From: Tridacna crocea
Lineage: Eukaryota; Mollusca; Bivalvia; Cardiida; Cardiidae
Assembly (NCBI GenBank): GCA_943736015.1
Contig: OX031065.1
Span: 14,847,427-14,911,426 of the forward strand
Direction of reading: 5' to 3'
DNA: 64,000 bases
Made by a program: the position numbers and the translations under genes. The notes beneath the pieces are model-generated. The model was given only the letters and a program-made list of their open reading frames with translations. It did not search any database and was not told the origin of the DNA. Shown piece by piece: positions 19,558 to 30,920 of the stretch (its first letter is position 1; each line of letters starts with the position of its first letter).

Positions 19558-19788
19558 AACACTTTACCACACAATTCCCATTTTTATTGACCCTGGGAGA
19601 GAAGCCTTTTAAAAACATTGTGGGAAAAGGAGAAAATGCTATTAACCAGCATTTTCTCATTTTACGACAATGTTTTCTACCCTAGCTATCAAAGAACAAT
19701 TGCACCATTGCAGCCAAAATGAAACAGTCGTCTGCAAACGTTTTCAATTTGGACAAGTTTACATTTTTCTTGTGTGATAAAGATTTAA
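19558..19788 (+). repeat. Palindromic MITE at the right edge of duplication copy 1
   Basis: ACACTTTACCACACAATT ... TGTGATAAAGATTTAA. The duplicate at 43316-43345 stops inside this element. Confidence 0.8.
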
Positions 19789-21831
19789 ACATTTTGGTTT
19801 AGCCCATTAGAAGTTGTGTTACTTTCAAATGGCATATTCCTATGAATTATTTGTAAGTATTGACCCAGGATTTTCTTGAAAGAACTTTGTCCTTTTTTAT
19901 TGTTTTCTACCCGTTTTAAGAAAAATACGAGCTTAGCGCCACAGTTAACTTATCTGCAAATGTTCCAAGAAAGCAGGGCCTAAGATATAGTTGTTCTTTT
20001 AGCTTGAACTAAAGATTCAAAGAGACAAATTTCAGGTAAACTGCCCAGCCCCGCCGGGTCTGTATTCACCAACCACTCTTACGAACATTCTTAGTCTAAT
20101 TTTTCAGAATTTTGTCAATGTGAAAGTACCAGTACAGATGTTTCATATCATAACCATTTTGTACCAATCACTTTGTACCATAATTTGACCATTTCGTACC
20201 ATAGATTATACAACTTCGTACTGTAAGTTCACCACTTTGCACCATAATCATTCCATTTTGTACCATATTTCTGGGCCTATGAAAAAACAAAATCAAAAAT
20301 GCTATTTATTCAAATTTGATTTATATTGAAGTGAAGCAATATATAATAAATGTGCAATAACACTTGTCTGCTTATCTCATATTCACATAATGTTTTCAAA
20401 AGCAATTTCTCTGAGAGTCATAAAAAGAACTACTTTTTGTAAGGTGTGTAGTTTTAGCAAATGAACATTATGGATAATGGTGTTTTTACAAGAAATAAGA
20501 CGGACATGTTGACCATGATGTTTGACCTTGTTCTTGTCTCGGCATCATGCTTGAAAAAATAATTATAAATCAGATCAAAATGGAATGGATTATAAATGAG
20601 GTTATATAAGATCCGTGACCAAAGGTAACTAAACAATTAGGATTCTTTGACTGTGTGTCGGTTTAATGTAATCAATTTGATCACACAGCCTGCAACAAAG
20701 AATACAAACAAATGAATTTACTATTTTATCAGTTGCAACTGATTTAGCTGATATATGACAAACCTGTATATTTGATTACCAATGCATTTGTTTGTACTTA
20801 GCAAATATATTAGCCTTGTGGCTTGTTGGTTCATGGTAGTTATGGTCTGACCAAGAAAAAGTCAGAATTCTAACAGAGTATCAAACAAATCACCAAATAA
20901 TTTTCTAATTTCGTCTTTTGTTAAGCATTATAGAAAATATCATGCAGTTTCATCCAAATATTTGAGAGAAAACCAACCTTGCCCTCCAGCATTGTCCCTG
21001 TGCTGTTCTGAAGTTGATGCATGTTATGTCGATGGTTTCCATGAAAGAATCAGTTGAACTCAACAAGTTTGGTGCCAATTTGCAGTCACATGGTTGGAAA
21101 ATATTGCCACATGACCAAGCTGATGATCTCAATATGTCACCATGCACATTTTTTCGTAAAAATGCTTCTAATGAAGGATTTTAGAAGGTGGGGAAAATGG
21201 TGTTAAGCATGTAGATCTAGGTCCCAATGACATTGTTTTCACATCCTGTATTTTTTTCTTCCATTCTAATCTTTAATTTTGAAAAATTAAGTTGGTTATG
21301 GTATAGAAATGTTCAAGCCAAGGTACATGTATTTTCAATCAAAATAGAGACTAGACAAGCTGCTAGGGTCGCCGATTTTTATGACAGCAAAGTACCGATT
21401 ACCTCGAAGTAATATGTCGTGGCCATGATTGGTTTGGCGAAAAGTTTTCTTGGAAAAGCATTATTTGTTTTTCTACATTTCAAATTCTAATACATGTACA
21501 AAAACAGAAGCTAGACCACAGCATACACTCATAGCATCAGTTCACAAAAACTAACATCGCTAATTCAAAAAAAAAAGGGGGGGATAATTGGGTTCGAAAA
21601 CAGTTACTCGCCTGGAACAAGTTGGGTCAGCTAAGTGCTGAGAACTTCAAAGTGGAGCAAAATACACTGAAAGTACACATTCAGAATAAATAGACATCAC
21701 ATTTCTCTAAGTTTCTCGTAAAGATGATATCAAGCGCTATCGGTTACGATTTCAATTACGAAATTGATCACGATCCATGTTGCTAGATTCAAAATCAGCT
21801 TTTATTTGTGCCGGTCGGTAACTTTGTATCC
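19789..21831. other. Spacer between the duplicated blocks
   Basis: Mostly featureless. 20153-20268 holds degenerate 20-25-bp repeats of CCATTTTGTACCATAA type. No gene is supported on either strand. Confidence 0.45.
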
Positions 21832-23009
21832 TAACCCGGAAATAATTGAAATTAGAAATCGTCACTCTGATTGGTGGACTACGGATGTGCATCAAATGGA
21901 TTGACCAATCAGAAACGGGAAGAGATGAACGTTTAAAATTGTGATCGATTAATGGTCTAAGGGAGAAAACTCGTACTAACTTTTGTCTTTATGTCAAACA
22001 GAGTAGTCTCCCATATAGCAGGACGGCATAAAACTGCAAACGAACGAAATGGGTTCTGTAATTAGTCTTTGTAGGTAAAGATCGGGAAAAAATACGATTT
22101 TTCACCAAATCCAAAGATTCTTACACATTATATAATATATAGGAAAGACATTTTCTTTTTTTTGTTGTTGTTCCCTGTAGAAATATCGACAATTTGATCT
22201 ACCGAATTAAGCTTGTGTAATTTACGTGCTATAAATCTAGAGATCTATTTTTTATTCTATAATACATTTGTGCCTATTACAACGACGAGGTTAATTAAAT
22301 TTAGGACATTTTCAACTCAAGGAATTATCTTTATTTTGTTTTCATTTTTCAAAGCGATATAATGTGATAACACAATTTATCTGAATGGAAGATCTCGACT
22401 TGTTAACTTAGAGGCCCCTGGTTAGTACCATTTGGATTTACCTAAGTTTCCTTGGGCAAGCCCAAGCCGTGCACTGGTGAAACACATTTTATACAGGATA
22501 CGAGATCTATCAGGTGCATGACATGACTGAAAAAGAGAAAATTAAAAGTGGTAGAAAGACATCAATCAATCAATGTGATGATTTACGAGCTAGATTACCA
22601 CCCAAAAAACCAAGAGAAAATGTATCTGTAGATTTATGCATATTTTTTCTATATATCTGATATAATTATATCTTCTGGACTATACGCACTCGTTATCCCG
22701 TCGTAAAACAAAATACATCTTCTTCAAATCAATGTTTAAATTGTTTTTATTCCGATCGTCCTTACAGGCGTTACACATAAAACGGATTTTATTTGTTTGC
22801 GGTTTTAGGCCTTCCTTATGCTATAAGGGAGGCAACTCTGTTAGACTTAAAGATAAAATTTAGTACGAGTTCTTTCCCTTAGACCATAAAAACTTCATAA
22901 TTTTAGCCGTCTTATATTCTTGTTTCTGATTGGTCAGTCGAAAGCAGCACACCACCATATTGAACCAATCAATGATAAGATTTCAAAAAACTTTTAATTC
23001 TGGGTCTAG
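21832..23009. mobile_element. Foldback element with arms of about 220 bp
   Basis: Left arm (21832-22048) and right arm (22790-23009) are inverted copies: GGTCTAAGGGAGAAAACTCG matches the reverse of CGAGTTCTTTCCCTTAGACC. GACCAATCAGAAAC and ACCGCAAAC-type stretches also pair. The interior of about 740 bp has no coding capacity I can see. Confidence 0.75.
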
Positions 23010-23153
23010 AAACGAAGTGATGGGCATGGTGGCACTTATACAGATGATTCAAAGAAAAACAGATAGAGTTTGAATCCTGATATGCTTTTCTGATTTTCCT
23101 GTGTATTTTTATTGAATTTGAAATCAAAATAGATCTGGGCAAAGAAACGGTAT

Positions 23154-23252
23154 CCGGTTAAAACGTCCCACAGTCAAAACGTCCCACTTTTGGTTATTTA
23201 CGTCCCCCATTTCCATTCTAAATTGGTTAAAAAGTCCCCCTTTAGACGTCCC
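23154..23252. repeat. Tandem AAAACGTCCCAC-type motifs
   Basis: Four to five imperfect units (AAAACGTCCCACAGTC, AAAACGTCCCACTTTT, TTACGTCCCCC, AAAAGTCCCCC). Same style as the tandem blocks at 18595 and 36449. Confidence 0.6.
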
Positions 23253-23452
23253 TGTATATCTTATAAAAGTTTTTAGTTTAATCTTGTTTCATTATTTCTG
23301 AAAAAAAAAATCACATTTGATGTTTAACATAATGATGTCATTTATTGTTACAGGTCATTGAATTTAACCCATATCCTGCCCAACTTACAGTTTAAAGGGG
23401 CACAACATTAATTTTCGACAAATCTTATGACATTCAGCTTAATTAATTTGGC

Positions 23453-23829
23453 TTAAAGGTGGCCCTTCAGATTTTGGGACGAAAATTTTACAGGAAATTT
23501 CGGAAAAAAATCAACCCTAGACTATACTCCCAAAGCCTTATAATTTTCATTCATTAAACCCCAGTAGTCGAGAACCATCTGACAGCTAGATAAATTAGAG
23601 ATTTACTACAGCCCAGGATGACACTGAAGGGATTAACAGGTCTATTTTTACATGAGCAACTCACTCATTCACATACTGGAAATATACAGATGAAGCTTCA
23701 AACATAGCATTCGAAGTTCTAGACATTATGGATAAATAATTACATGTTTGTTATGGTATGGAATTTAATTGTCATAAGTCACATGCAAGTCACTTACATT
23801 CCCACAAAGCTTTTTTGATTTTGGCGGGA
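23453..23829 (+). repeat. Dispersed repeat (TTAAAGGTGGCCCTTCAG), copy 1
   Basis: Shares TTAAAGGTGGCCCTTCAG, CCCCAGTAGTCGA, CCATCTGACA and GTCACTTACATTCCCACAA-like blocks with 50337-50681. It ends where duplication copy 2 begins. Confidence 0.75.
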
Positions 23830-23963
23830 TACAGGATATCATGGCCCTCTTGTTTATAAAATTTGACAGTACTGATTTCTCAAACAAGTGTCATTTTTGA
23901 TGCAATAAGTTCTTGGATTTATCGTATATTACATTACGGTACTGTCTCTGTGACATTTTTCAG

Positions 23964-24222
23964 CCAATGAGATTTATTTCTCCGACACCGGAATGCCAGA
24001 AAATCCGTCAGACTTTATCAACACAGTTCGATACTTAAAGCCAAGGACAGAGTTGATGAATGATGGTTATGCCGTACAACTTCAAGCAACTGGGTATGCT
24101 TTGATGGCACACATCAAACATAACGGAACGGGGATTGATTCGGAGTCTAAAATTCAGAGAGACTCCATGATGAAATGGCTAACTATATGAGGAATTTCAT
24201 TGGTGGATTTGCATTCACGCAG
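23964..24222 (+). pseudogene. CD109-like pseudogene copy, exon D'
   Basis: Close copy of the exon at 4547-4800, with the same TTTTCAG acceptor and GTGAGA donor. It has a 6-bp difference (adds Leu-Gln, giving VQLQATGYALMAH, closer to the family's usual motif). It also has a single-base deletion in AAATGGCT-AACTAT that shifts the frame and stops at MKWLTI. A Ser-to-Phe change follows in the GGFAFTQ motif. No upstream exons of the gene are found before it, so this copy starts in mid-domain. Confidence 0.85.
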
Positions 24223-24388
24223 GTGAGAAAAACTTGTCTTTAATCATAGTCTAGTTGTAACAGTTAAACATGCATGAGATCCTAAAATTGTTTATAGGCA
24301 GAATGCTGATATAATTTCTATTACTTTGTTTGAGATAACTTTCATTTGGTTTCGAGATTTGGAAAAAAATAAAACAGGTCAAATTTAT

Positions 24389-25104
24389 CAGGGAAAAACA
24401 TTAGCACTCACCCATGGCGACTAGAAAATCGGATGGGTGTGTCGAAAATGCCCGTCAGGGGCCCAGGTAGCGATCCCTGAAAATAGGATATTTCTCAAAT
24501 TCATTAAATTTTCAGGCAGGATAGTGACCAAAGTTGAGTTTCTGTCTAGTTTATTATTCAAATTCGACAAGATTTGCATATAAATTCTGAAGCTAAATTT
24601 GTATCATTTACGGTATTTCTTTTTTATCGGATGTTTACTCGTATTTGGCTGGTTCTCAATTACTGCATGTGCATCTCACGAAGAATTATGGGCAATTTGT
24701 CCAGGGACAACTCGCCCAACAGTTAGAGGTCAACTTGCCCCAAACTGGACACAACTTATATAAATTAAAAGTAAAATTGGACTTGCCCATAGATTGGGAA
24801 AACATCTTCCCATAATTCAAATGACAACTCGCCCAAGTCCAGAAGTCATTGAAATTCTCACCCCAAACACGTCCGGCTAAATTGTATTGCACTCCTTGCA
24901 GATACCATGAAGCTGTGAAAAATTGAAAATAAAATCGGACTGGTCAATAGATTGGGAAAACATCTCGCCCATTAATTTTTATCTCCCCCCTATCTCTCAT
25001 CCACTCTGGCTTTGGTAAGCTGGGCCCCTAGATTTTGGGATGGGCCCCTTGATTTTTAGGGGCCCAGGTGGCGACTAGAGGAAAGAGGTTAGTCTTTTTC
25101 CCTG
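24389..25104. mobile_element. 716-bp CAGGG-type DNA element with 5-bp target duplication
   Basis: Ends CAGGGAAAAACATTAG and AGTCTTTTTCCCTG are inverted repeats, flanked on both sides by TTTAT (24384-24388 and 25105-25109). Copy 1 has the empty site AAATTTATGTTGATA (about 4961). The interior includes AACTCGCCCA-type motifs and two GGGGCCCAGGTGGCGA-like stretches. The CAGGG ends suggest a hAT-like element, but hAT normally gives 8-bp duplications. Confidence 0.85.
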
Positions 25105-25117
25105 TTTATGTTGATAT

Positions 25118-25346
25118 TTAACCCATTACCACACATTCTCTACTTTTTGATGACCCTTAGGAAGAAGCCTTTTGAAAACACTGGGAAAAGGAGTAAATGC
25201 TGGTAAACAACATTTTCTCCTTTTCCCACAATGTTTTCTACCCTTCACAAAATAAATTTCAGATTTTGAGTCACTTTTGATTTTGTCATCTGCAAATGCT
25301 TTCAATTTGGACACACCTAAAATTTTGTTGTTTGGTAATGAGTTAA
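25118..25346 (+). repeat. Palindromic MITE
   Basis: Duplicate of 4977-5204, TTAA on both ends. Confidence 0.9.
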
Positions 25347-25479
25347 GAAAGGAAGAAATTGAAAAAAAAGGCTTAAAAATGTAACAAATACTCATTTTAG
25401 ACTTGTTTCAAGAGGACTTTAACTAGTTCATTGAATAATGGGGAAAAAGCAGCAAACACCACTATTAGTGTGTAAATAC

Positions 25480-28144
25480 CATATGGGCAACTTCAAAAAA
25501 AATGAAGCTTTTTCTATAACATAGGATTTTGTTAATTCAAAACACAAAATTCATATTTCTTTAATCTTATCATGTGTAGATTGTAGTTTTCCATAATCCT
25601 GCCAAGTTTCATTACTCTAACATTACGCGTTCCAGAGTTATGGACCAAAATGTATCAAAAAAAGTAACAAGTGTAACACTTTTAGTGTGACATTTTTAAA
25701 ATACCCTGTTCTTCATTTGTTAATCTTGCTTACAGTTGTGAGTATATATTATCAAGGTTCACAGTATGTGTACTAAGGTATATTATTTTCAAGCTGACTT
25801 CATTTCCATCCACATTGGAATTGTTGGAACAAATATCCCAATACTTATATACACCCACCCCTTGAGCTTAAGGAAGCACAATTTTTCATGTGTTCTGATT
25901 TTCTAAAGCTACCATTGAGAATAGATGAAATTTAAGATTCTGGGTATGTTTTTTTTATAAATAGCAATGTATTAGAAACAATAAAAAAATGTCTTTTCAA
26001 CAGACAAATACAACACCTAAAAGTCAAAAGATTACAATAAATTTCAAAGGAAATCTGGTGGTTTTTGTCAAAATCAGTAAGATGCCCTAAAGTGTTACAC
26101 TTGTGACAAAAATCATACATTTCAAGAATTAATCATGATAGATTTCTTAAAATCCACAGCTAGTTAAAGAAACTGAAAAATGAACTTCAGACTTGTTGTT
26201 AAGTTACAATATAAAGGTAAATCCTTTGCCAATACATGTGAAAAGAAATTTTCAAGCTTCGAAGTATGTGTAAGAAAGTGTCTCGAGAGACTTAAAACTG
26301 ACCCAGGACTAAAGCAGAAGTAAAAAATTAAGAAGGTTGTAATAAAAGCAAGAACTGTAAACAGAAAGTAAAACAGCAGAGAAAAAAGGATCCATCATTT
26401 GATATAGAGGTTACTTCAAAAAGAAGGCAATGACAAAAGTCTTTCATAGAAGAAAACTCAAAAAAATTGCCAAACAAAAAAAACACTGTGTTGATTGGAG
26501 GCATTCCAGTTGTTAAATGGCATCTACTTTATTCAAAGCTTAAACTGTACAAGTAATTCATAAAGGCCAATCCTGACTTTCACAGAAAATTTATCACTTT
26601 ATTGAAATTGATCCCAAAGAAATGTAAAAGCTTACATCTCACTTGCAGAAGGGTGTTAACAAAAATCTTGAACAAAAATTAGGAGCCCTCAACAAGTTTG
26701 TTCAGAGTAAGAACATGCCAGAAAACTGAAAACTACTTTAAGAAACTCATCGAACATGATTGTATGCCCATTTGATGATTTCCCCTTTCATATTGTGTAT
26801 TGAGAGAAAAAGTAGTTGGTTTGTTACAGATTCCATTTAACCCATTACCACAATCCCTACTTTCGATGACCCTGAGAACAAAGCCTTTGAAAAACATTGT
26901 GGGAAAAGGAGAAAATGCTGGTCACATTTATTAAAAATATTGTCTGCAAAGGCTTTCAATTTTGACAAGTCTAAAATGTTGTCTTTTGGCAAAGGGTTAA
27001 ATCTCTTTCACTCCTCTACAAAGAGAGAAAATGGTACATACAGCATTTTATCCTTTTCCACCCAATGTTTTCAACCCTATCAATGCTCAATTCTACAATT
27101 TTACACACCTTAAATCTGTTGTAAGCAGTTTCTATTGGAGCAGGCCAAGAATTTTGTTGCATGGTAAAGAACTTGAAAATAAAAACCAGGTACTGAAGTA
27201 AAATATTTTTGTCATAATTATAATTACTACTTTTGTCACAAGTGTAACATATAAGGTACCTTTAATTCTAGCCTACAGATTATGGCAGGGGCTTTAAACT
27301 TATAACAAATTGTTTTATTATGATTTGATAGTTTATAACTGTTTGCAGAATGAGAGATTCTACCACTTTCATGAGTCATTTGTGAAAAAAGTAAAACAAT
27401 ATTGCCAATTTAGATAAGAATAGCTTCCATTATCATTTTTCTACAATGTTCCTCCTAAAGTTGAAAGGTTACTTGCAAAGTGCTCTTTAATCATTTGTGA
27501 TTACCAAAAGATTCTAAATGTGAAAAGAATTTGGTATTAGAATGCAAATTTTAAACAAAAACCCTTAGTTTTGAAAGTGTCACAAGCGTAACATTTTTTG
27601 CTAAATAATGTCATGTTTTTGACACAGACCTAACAACCCTGATATTCATCATAATCAATTAAAATTTTACATATGCTTTGGCAATACCTTCATTGATATT
27701 AACATATATGTTTTTTCACTTTAGCTTGCCCGTTTTCCCAGTGAAAAAAACTTTTGGATGTGTCGAATGAAAATATACGGCTCAAATACTGAAAAAAATC
27801 CTATAAGAAAAAAATAAATAGATATGTGTGAGAAAAAATGTGTTAAAATGGTGCCCTAAACACTTCCCCCTAAAGCTAAATGAAAAAGATTGAAATTTTT
27901 CTTAATGCCTTTGTGTAGTATCAATTCTTTTGTAAACTAATAAATTGAAAGAAATTGATGAAAAAATTATTAAAACATTGATTTTGGTCAAGTTCTACAT
28001 TTTCTTTGCGTGTAGAAGTGTTTGTTTCTTGAACTTGGACGTCTCCTAGTCAAAAAAATAGAAAAAGCGCCATGATAAAACAGGTTTGAAATTTGACCCC
28101 CAATGTCACACTTTTGCTTCATTTTTTTTGAAGTTGCCCATATG
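25480..28144. mobile_element. 2.66-kb TIR element, copy-2-specific
   Basis: A perfect 29-bp inverted repeat, starting CATATGGGCAACTTCAAAAA (25480-25508 and 28116-28144). Its inner part CTTCA(A)nTGAAG can itself pair. GTCACAAGTGTAACA-like motifs recur in both directions at about 25669, 26091, 27235 and 27579, and GTCACACTTTT near the right end. No transposase frame is intact. A small MITE (26837-27000) is nested. The superfamily is not identified. Confidence 0.75.
26837..27000 (+). repeat. MITE with half of the hairpin deleted
   Basis: TTAACCCATTACCACAAT, left arm up to ATGCTGGTCAC, then directly the right arm ATTTATTAAAAATATTGTCT and end AAAGGGTTAA. 164 bp. Confidence 0.8.
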
Positions 28145-28433
28145 AATAACAAATATGAATGAAATTGAATACACAATTGTTTTAGATTTTAAAATACTGT
28201 GGCAAGAAGAGCGAAACTATCCACAAAGAAGTTTTCTGTATGTAGTGGTATGTTTATCATTAACTCATAACGAAACAACAACATTTTATGCTTGTCTAAA
28301 TCAGAAGCATTTGCAGATGACAAAATAAAAGTGACTGGAAATTTGAAATTTGTTTGTAAGTTACCAGTATCTTCTCCTTTTCCCACAATGTTTTCTACCC
28401 TCGCAGAACACATTTCAATTTTTTAGTCTAGTT

Positions 28434-29160
28434 AGCTCTACTGGCTTATGTCATAGCATGGTTTCCGTCGTCCCTCTGTCTGTCTGTCAGTCTGTTAGTC
28501 TTTTTCTTGTTTACGCAATAAAGTCTTCATTTTGGTCAGATTTTCATGAAACTTACAGAGTTTGTTTATCTCATCAATAGCTTTAACCCTATCGATTTTG
28601 AAAAAAAATCCGACAAACAGTATAGGAAAAGTATCCATTTCAAGTTTAAAATTTCCATTTCTTGCTTATGCGATAAAGTCTGTATTTTTGGTTAGATTTC
28701 CATGAAACTTGCAGAGTTTGTTTATATTATCAATAGCTTCAACCATAGTGATTTTGAAATAAATCCAACAAACAGTATGGGAAAAGGAGCCATTTCAAGT
28801 TGAAAACTTTCATATCTTGTCAATAGCTTTAGCCCTATCGATGTCGAGAAAAATCCTACCAACAGTATGAGAAAAGTAGCCATTTCAAATTGAACAATTT
28901 CATTGCTTGTTTACATGATAAAGTATTTATTTGTGATCAGATTTTTGTGAATTTTTCAGTTTTTTTATCCCATCAGTACCTTTTTAACCCTGTTGAGTTT
29001 TAAAAAAATACAACTAAGAGTAATGGAAAAGTAGCCATTTTGAGTTGAAAATGTCATTTTTTTTTTGTCTTTTTGCATAATGAATTCCTAATGTATGCTT
29101 TATTTAAAAGCAAAATCTCTGGCAGTAGAGCATATTCAGGGCCTTCAGGGCCTTCTAGTT
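28434..29160 (+). mobile_element. HINE/Helentron-like element 2 with 155-bp units
   Basis: Starts AGCTCTACTGGC. An inverted copy GGCAGTAGAGC lies at 29121-29131, about 30 bp before the end TTCTAGTT. The core consists of repeats starting at about 28521, 28676 and 28921 (ATAAAGTCTGTATTTTTGG type, period about 155 bp, one unit truncated). Confidence 0.72.
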
Positions 29161-29871
29161 ATACCCCCGCAAATGAAGTTTGTGGGGGGTATACTGGAAT
29201 AAGCCTGTCGGTTGGGCGGGCGTTCGGGCAGGCAGTCTGTCCGCAAAATCTTGTCCTGACAAGTCCTCCTACAGTTTCAGTCCAATTGGCTTGATACTTG
29301 GCAGAAGTATTCATTAGGAGCTGTAGATGTGCAAGACTCAAATTTTGTGAAAATTCCATCAAGAATTACTGAGTTATTGCCCCTGATTTGACTTAAAAAT
29401 GCTTGTCCGGACAACTTCTCCTTCAGTTTCTGTCTGATTCACTTTAAACTTGGCAGAAGTGTTCATTAGGAAGTGTAGATGTGCAAGACAAAATTTTCGT
29501 GAAAATTCTATGAAGAATTAATGAGTTATTGCCCCTGATTCACATTTAAAATGCTAGTCCGGACAATTCCTCCTACAATTTCAGTCCGATTCGCTCGAAA
29601 CTTGGCAGAAGTGTCCATTTGGAGTTGTAGATGTGCAAGATGCAAATTTTGTGAAAATTCCATGAAGAATTACTGAGTTATTGCCTCTGATTTTACTTAA
29701 CAGTTTCTATCTGATTCACTTGAAACTTGGCAGAAGTGTTCATGAGGAGTTGTAGATGTGCAAGACGCAACTTTCATGAAAATTCTATGAAGAAATAATG
29801 AGTTATTGCCCCTGTGACATGAAATATAGGGGTGGGGATATTTTTCACCTTTAGTGATAGTTATTCTAGTT
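29161..29871 (+). mobile_element. HINE/Helentron-like element 3 with 152-bp units
   Basis: Starts ATACCCCCGC with a 5' hairpin (GTGGGGGGTAT). Core units GTCCGGACAATTCCTCCTAC start at 29253, 29405 and 29557, period 152 bp, plus a shortened fourth. An inverted start copy GGGGTGGGGATA lies near 29830, and the element ends ATTCTAGTT. Confidence 0.72.
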
Positions 29872-29942
29872 TATTTTGTTGCCTGCAAATGCAAAATTTT
29901 GTTGTTTGGGAAAGGGTTAATCGTTTGCTTAATCTTACACAG

Positions 29943-30146
29943 GATACTCTGGTTGCCATGGAAGCCCTGTTTTAGTTTACAAAGGTTGATCCGGTTGCCA
30001 TGCAAGCACTGTTTGAGTTTACGAAGGTTGATCCCAACAGAAACGTTTTCAACACAATCATTCAGCTGGAGGCGTCGGCTCTACCAGAATAGAAGAGAGT
30101 TATTAGGATGACGAAGGCCAACAACAAAAATATGGTGTCAACTTAA
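29943..30146 (+). pseudogene. CD109-like pseudogene copy, exon E' with stops and internal duplication
   Basis: Copy of exon 5505-5666. A 42-bp segment (29951-29992) is duplicated in tandem at 29993-30034, in frame. A GAG-to-TAG change in the first unit, a TGG-to-TAG change in LPEW and a TAC-to-TAA change at the last codon each terminate translation. The splice sites (ACACAG, GTAAGT) survive. With the frameshift in exon D' this shows that the copy is not a functional full-length gene. Confidence 0.9.
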
Positions 30147-30363
30147 GTAAGTTTTTTCTTGCGGAGGTTTTGATCTACTTACCGTATTTAGAGGTAGTGT
30201 CGGAAAATGCACCAAAGTTTAAAGCAATACTTTCAGAGCAGTTTAACGAAAAGTTATTTTTGACTAAATTTTCAGTAGGTAACTTTCAAAAATATTCTTA
30301 GACGTGGATAATTTGGATGAATATATGATGAAATATATTAGCTATAAGAGAAACTTTTCTATT

Positions 30364-30485
30364 AACCCTTTTCCACACAATAACTACTTTTGATGACACT
30401 GGAAAAGAAGCCTTTTTAAATCATTGTGGGAAATCATTGTCCACATTGTTTTTGATCCTTTAGAACACAAGCCCAATTATTTGAC
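30364..30485 (+). repeat. Decayed MITE fragment
   Basis: Duplicate of 5881-6006. Confidence 0.6.
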
Positions 30486-30669
30486 AGAGCTTCAGATAGA
30501 GGGAGTGACTTAAAATCTAGAATATTAATTTGTCTGCAACCAAACCTATGTTGCAGGTACTCACTAGAATCGTATCAAGGCGACGATTCTAATAAGTACC
30601 CACAACATAGAGCTTGAAAGAGAAATAGTGGCTTTAGAAAATCATCTCTTCTCCCTATCAGGAGCTCTA
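30486..30669. repeat. Family-II palindromic MITE
   Basis: Duplicate of 6007-6191, with CAGAGCTTCAGATAGAGG start and GGAGCTCTA end. Confidence 0.8.
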
Positions 30670-30920
30670 ATTTGACTGGTATTAAATTCATAGTTCACAA
30701 AGTCTTACAATTCCTACAAGTCTACTCAAGTGTTGAGGAACACCAGCTATGCAAAGAAACACCAGATATGCATGCATGATTGAAATTGCCTCGGTGAAAT
30801 AATAGGAATTGTTGAAAGAAATAATAAACCAAGCAAACAGATAAACAGAGACAGAGAGAGAGATAGAAAGACAAAATAATGCTTAGAAAAATAAGACATT
30901 CATTCAACTGTATTTGACAG

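Larger units (their letters stand above)
4433..19584. repeat. Segmental duplication, copy 1
   Basis: This block aligns over most of its length with 23842-43344 in the same orientation: exons D to the last exon, introns, 3' flank, many MITEs and the unique DNA beyond. The left limit falls at the 3' end of a minisatellite-type element (ends about 4444). The right limit falls inside a MITE (19558-19788). The last kilobase aligns only in patches. Confidence 0.85.
28260..29920. repeat. Symmetric MITE interrupted by a 1.43-kb insertion
   Basis: TTAACTCATAACGAAACAAC ... hairpin ... TTTTTTAGTCTAGTT at 28260-28433, then TCTAGTTTATTTTGTTG ... GGGAAAGGGTTAA at 29865-29920. Counterpart of 5290-5482. Confidence 0.75.

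Noticed and set aside
19600..23800. 5' exons of the duplicated CD109-like copy
   Set aside because: Checked for counterparts of exons A-C (DGSF, LTAYVLIAL, ITAYALSL motifs) between 10.7 and 23.9 kb; none seen, so the duplicate appears to start at exon D.
28436..28520. TCTGTCTGTCTGTCAG stretch as a regulatory or coding feature
   Set aside because: A simple (CTGT)n repeat within the 5' part of a mobile element.
29159..29362. Reverse-strand frame of 67 codons
   Set aside because: Lies entirely in a minisatellite-type mobile element and repeats with its units.
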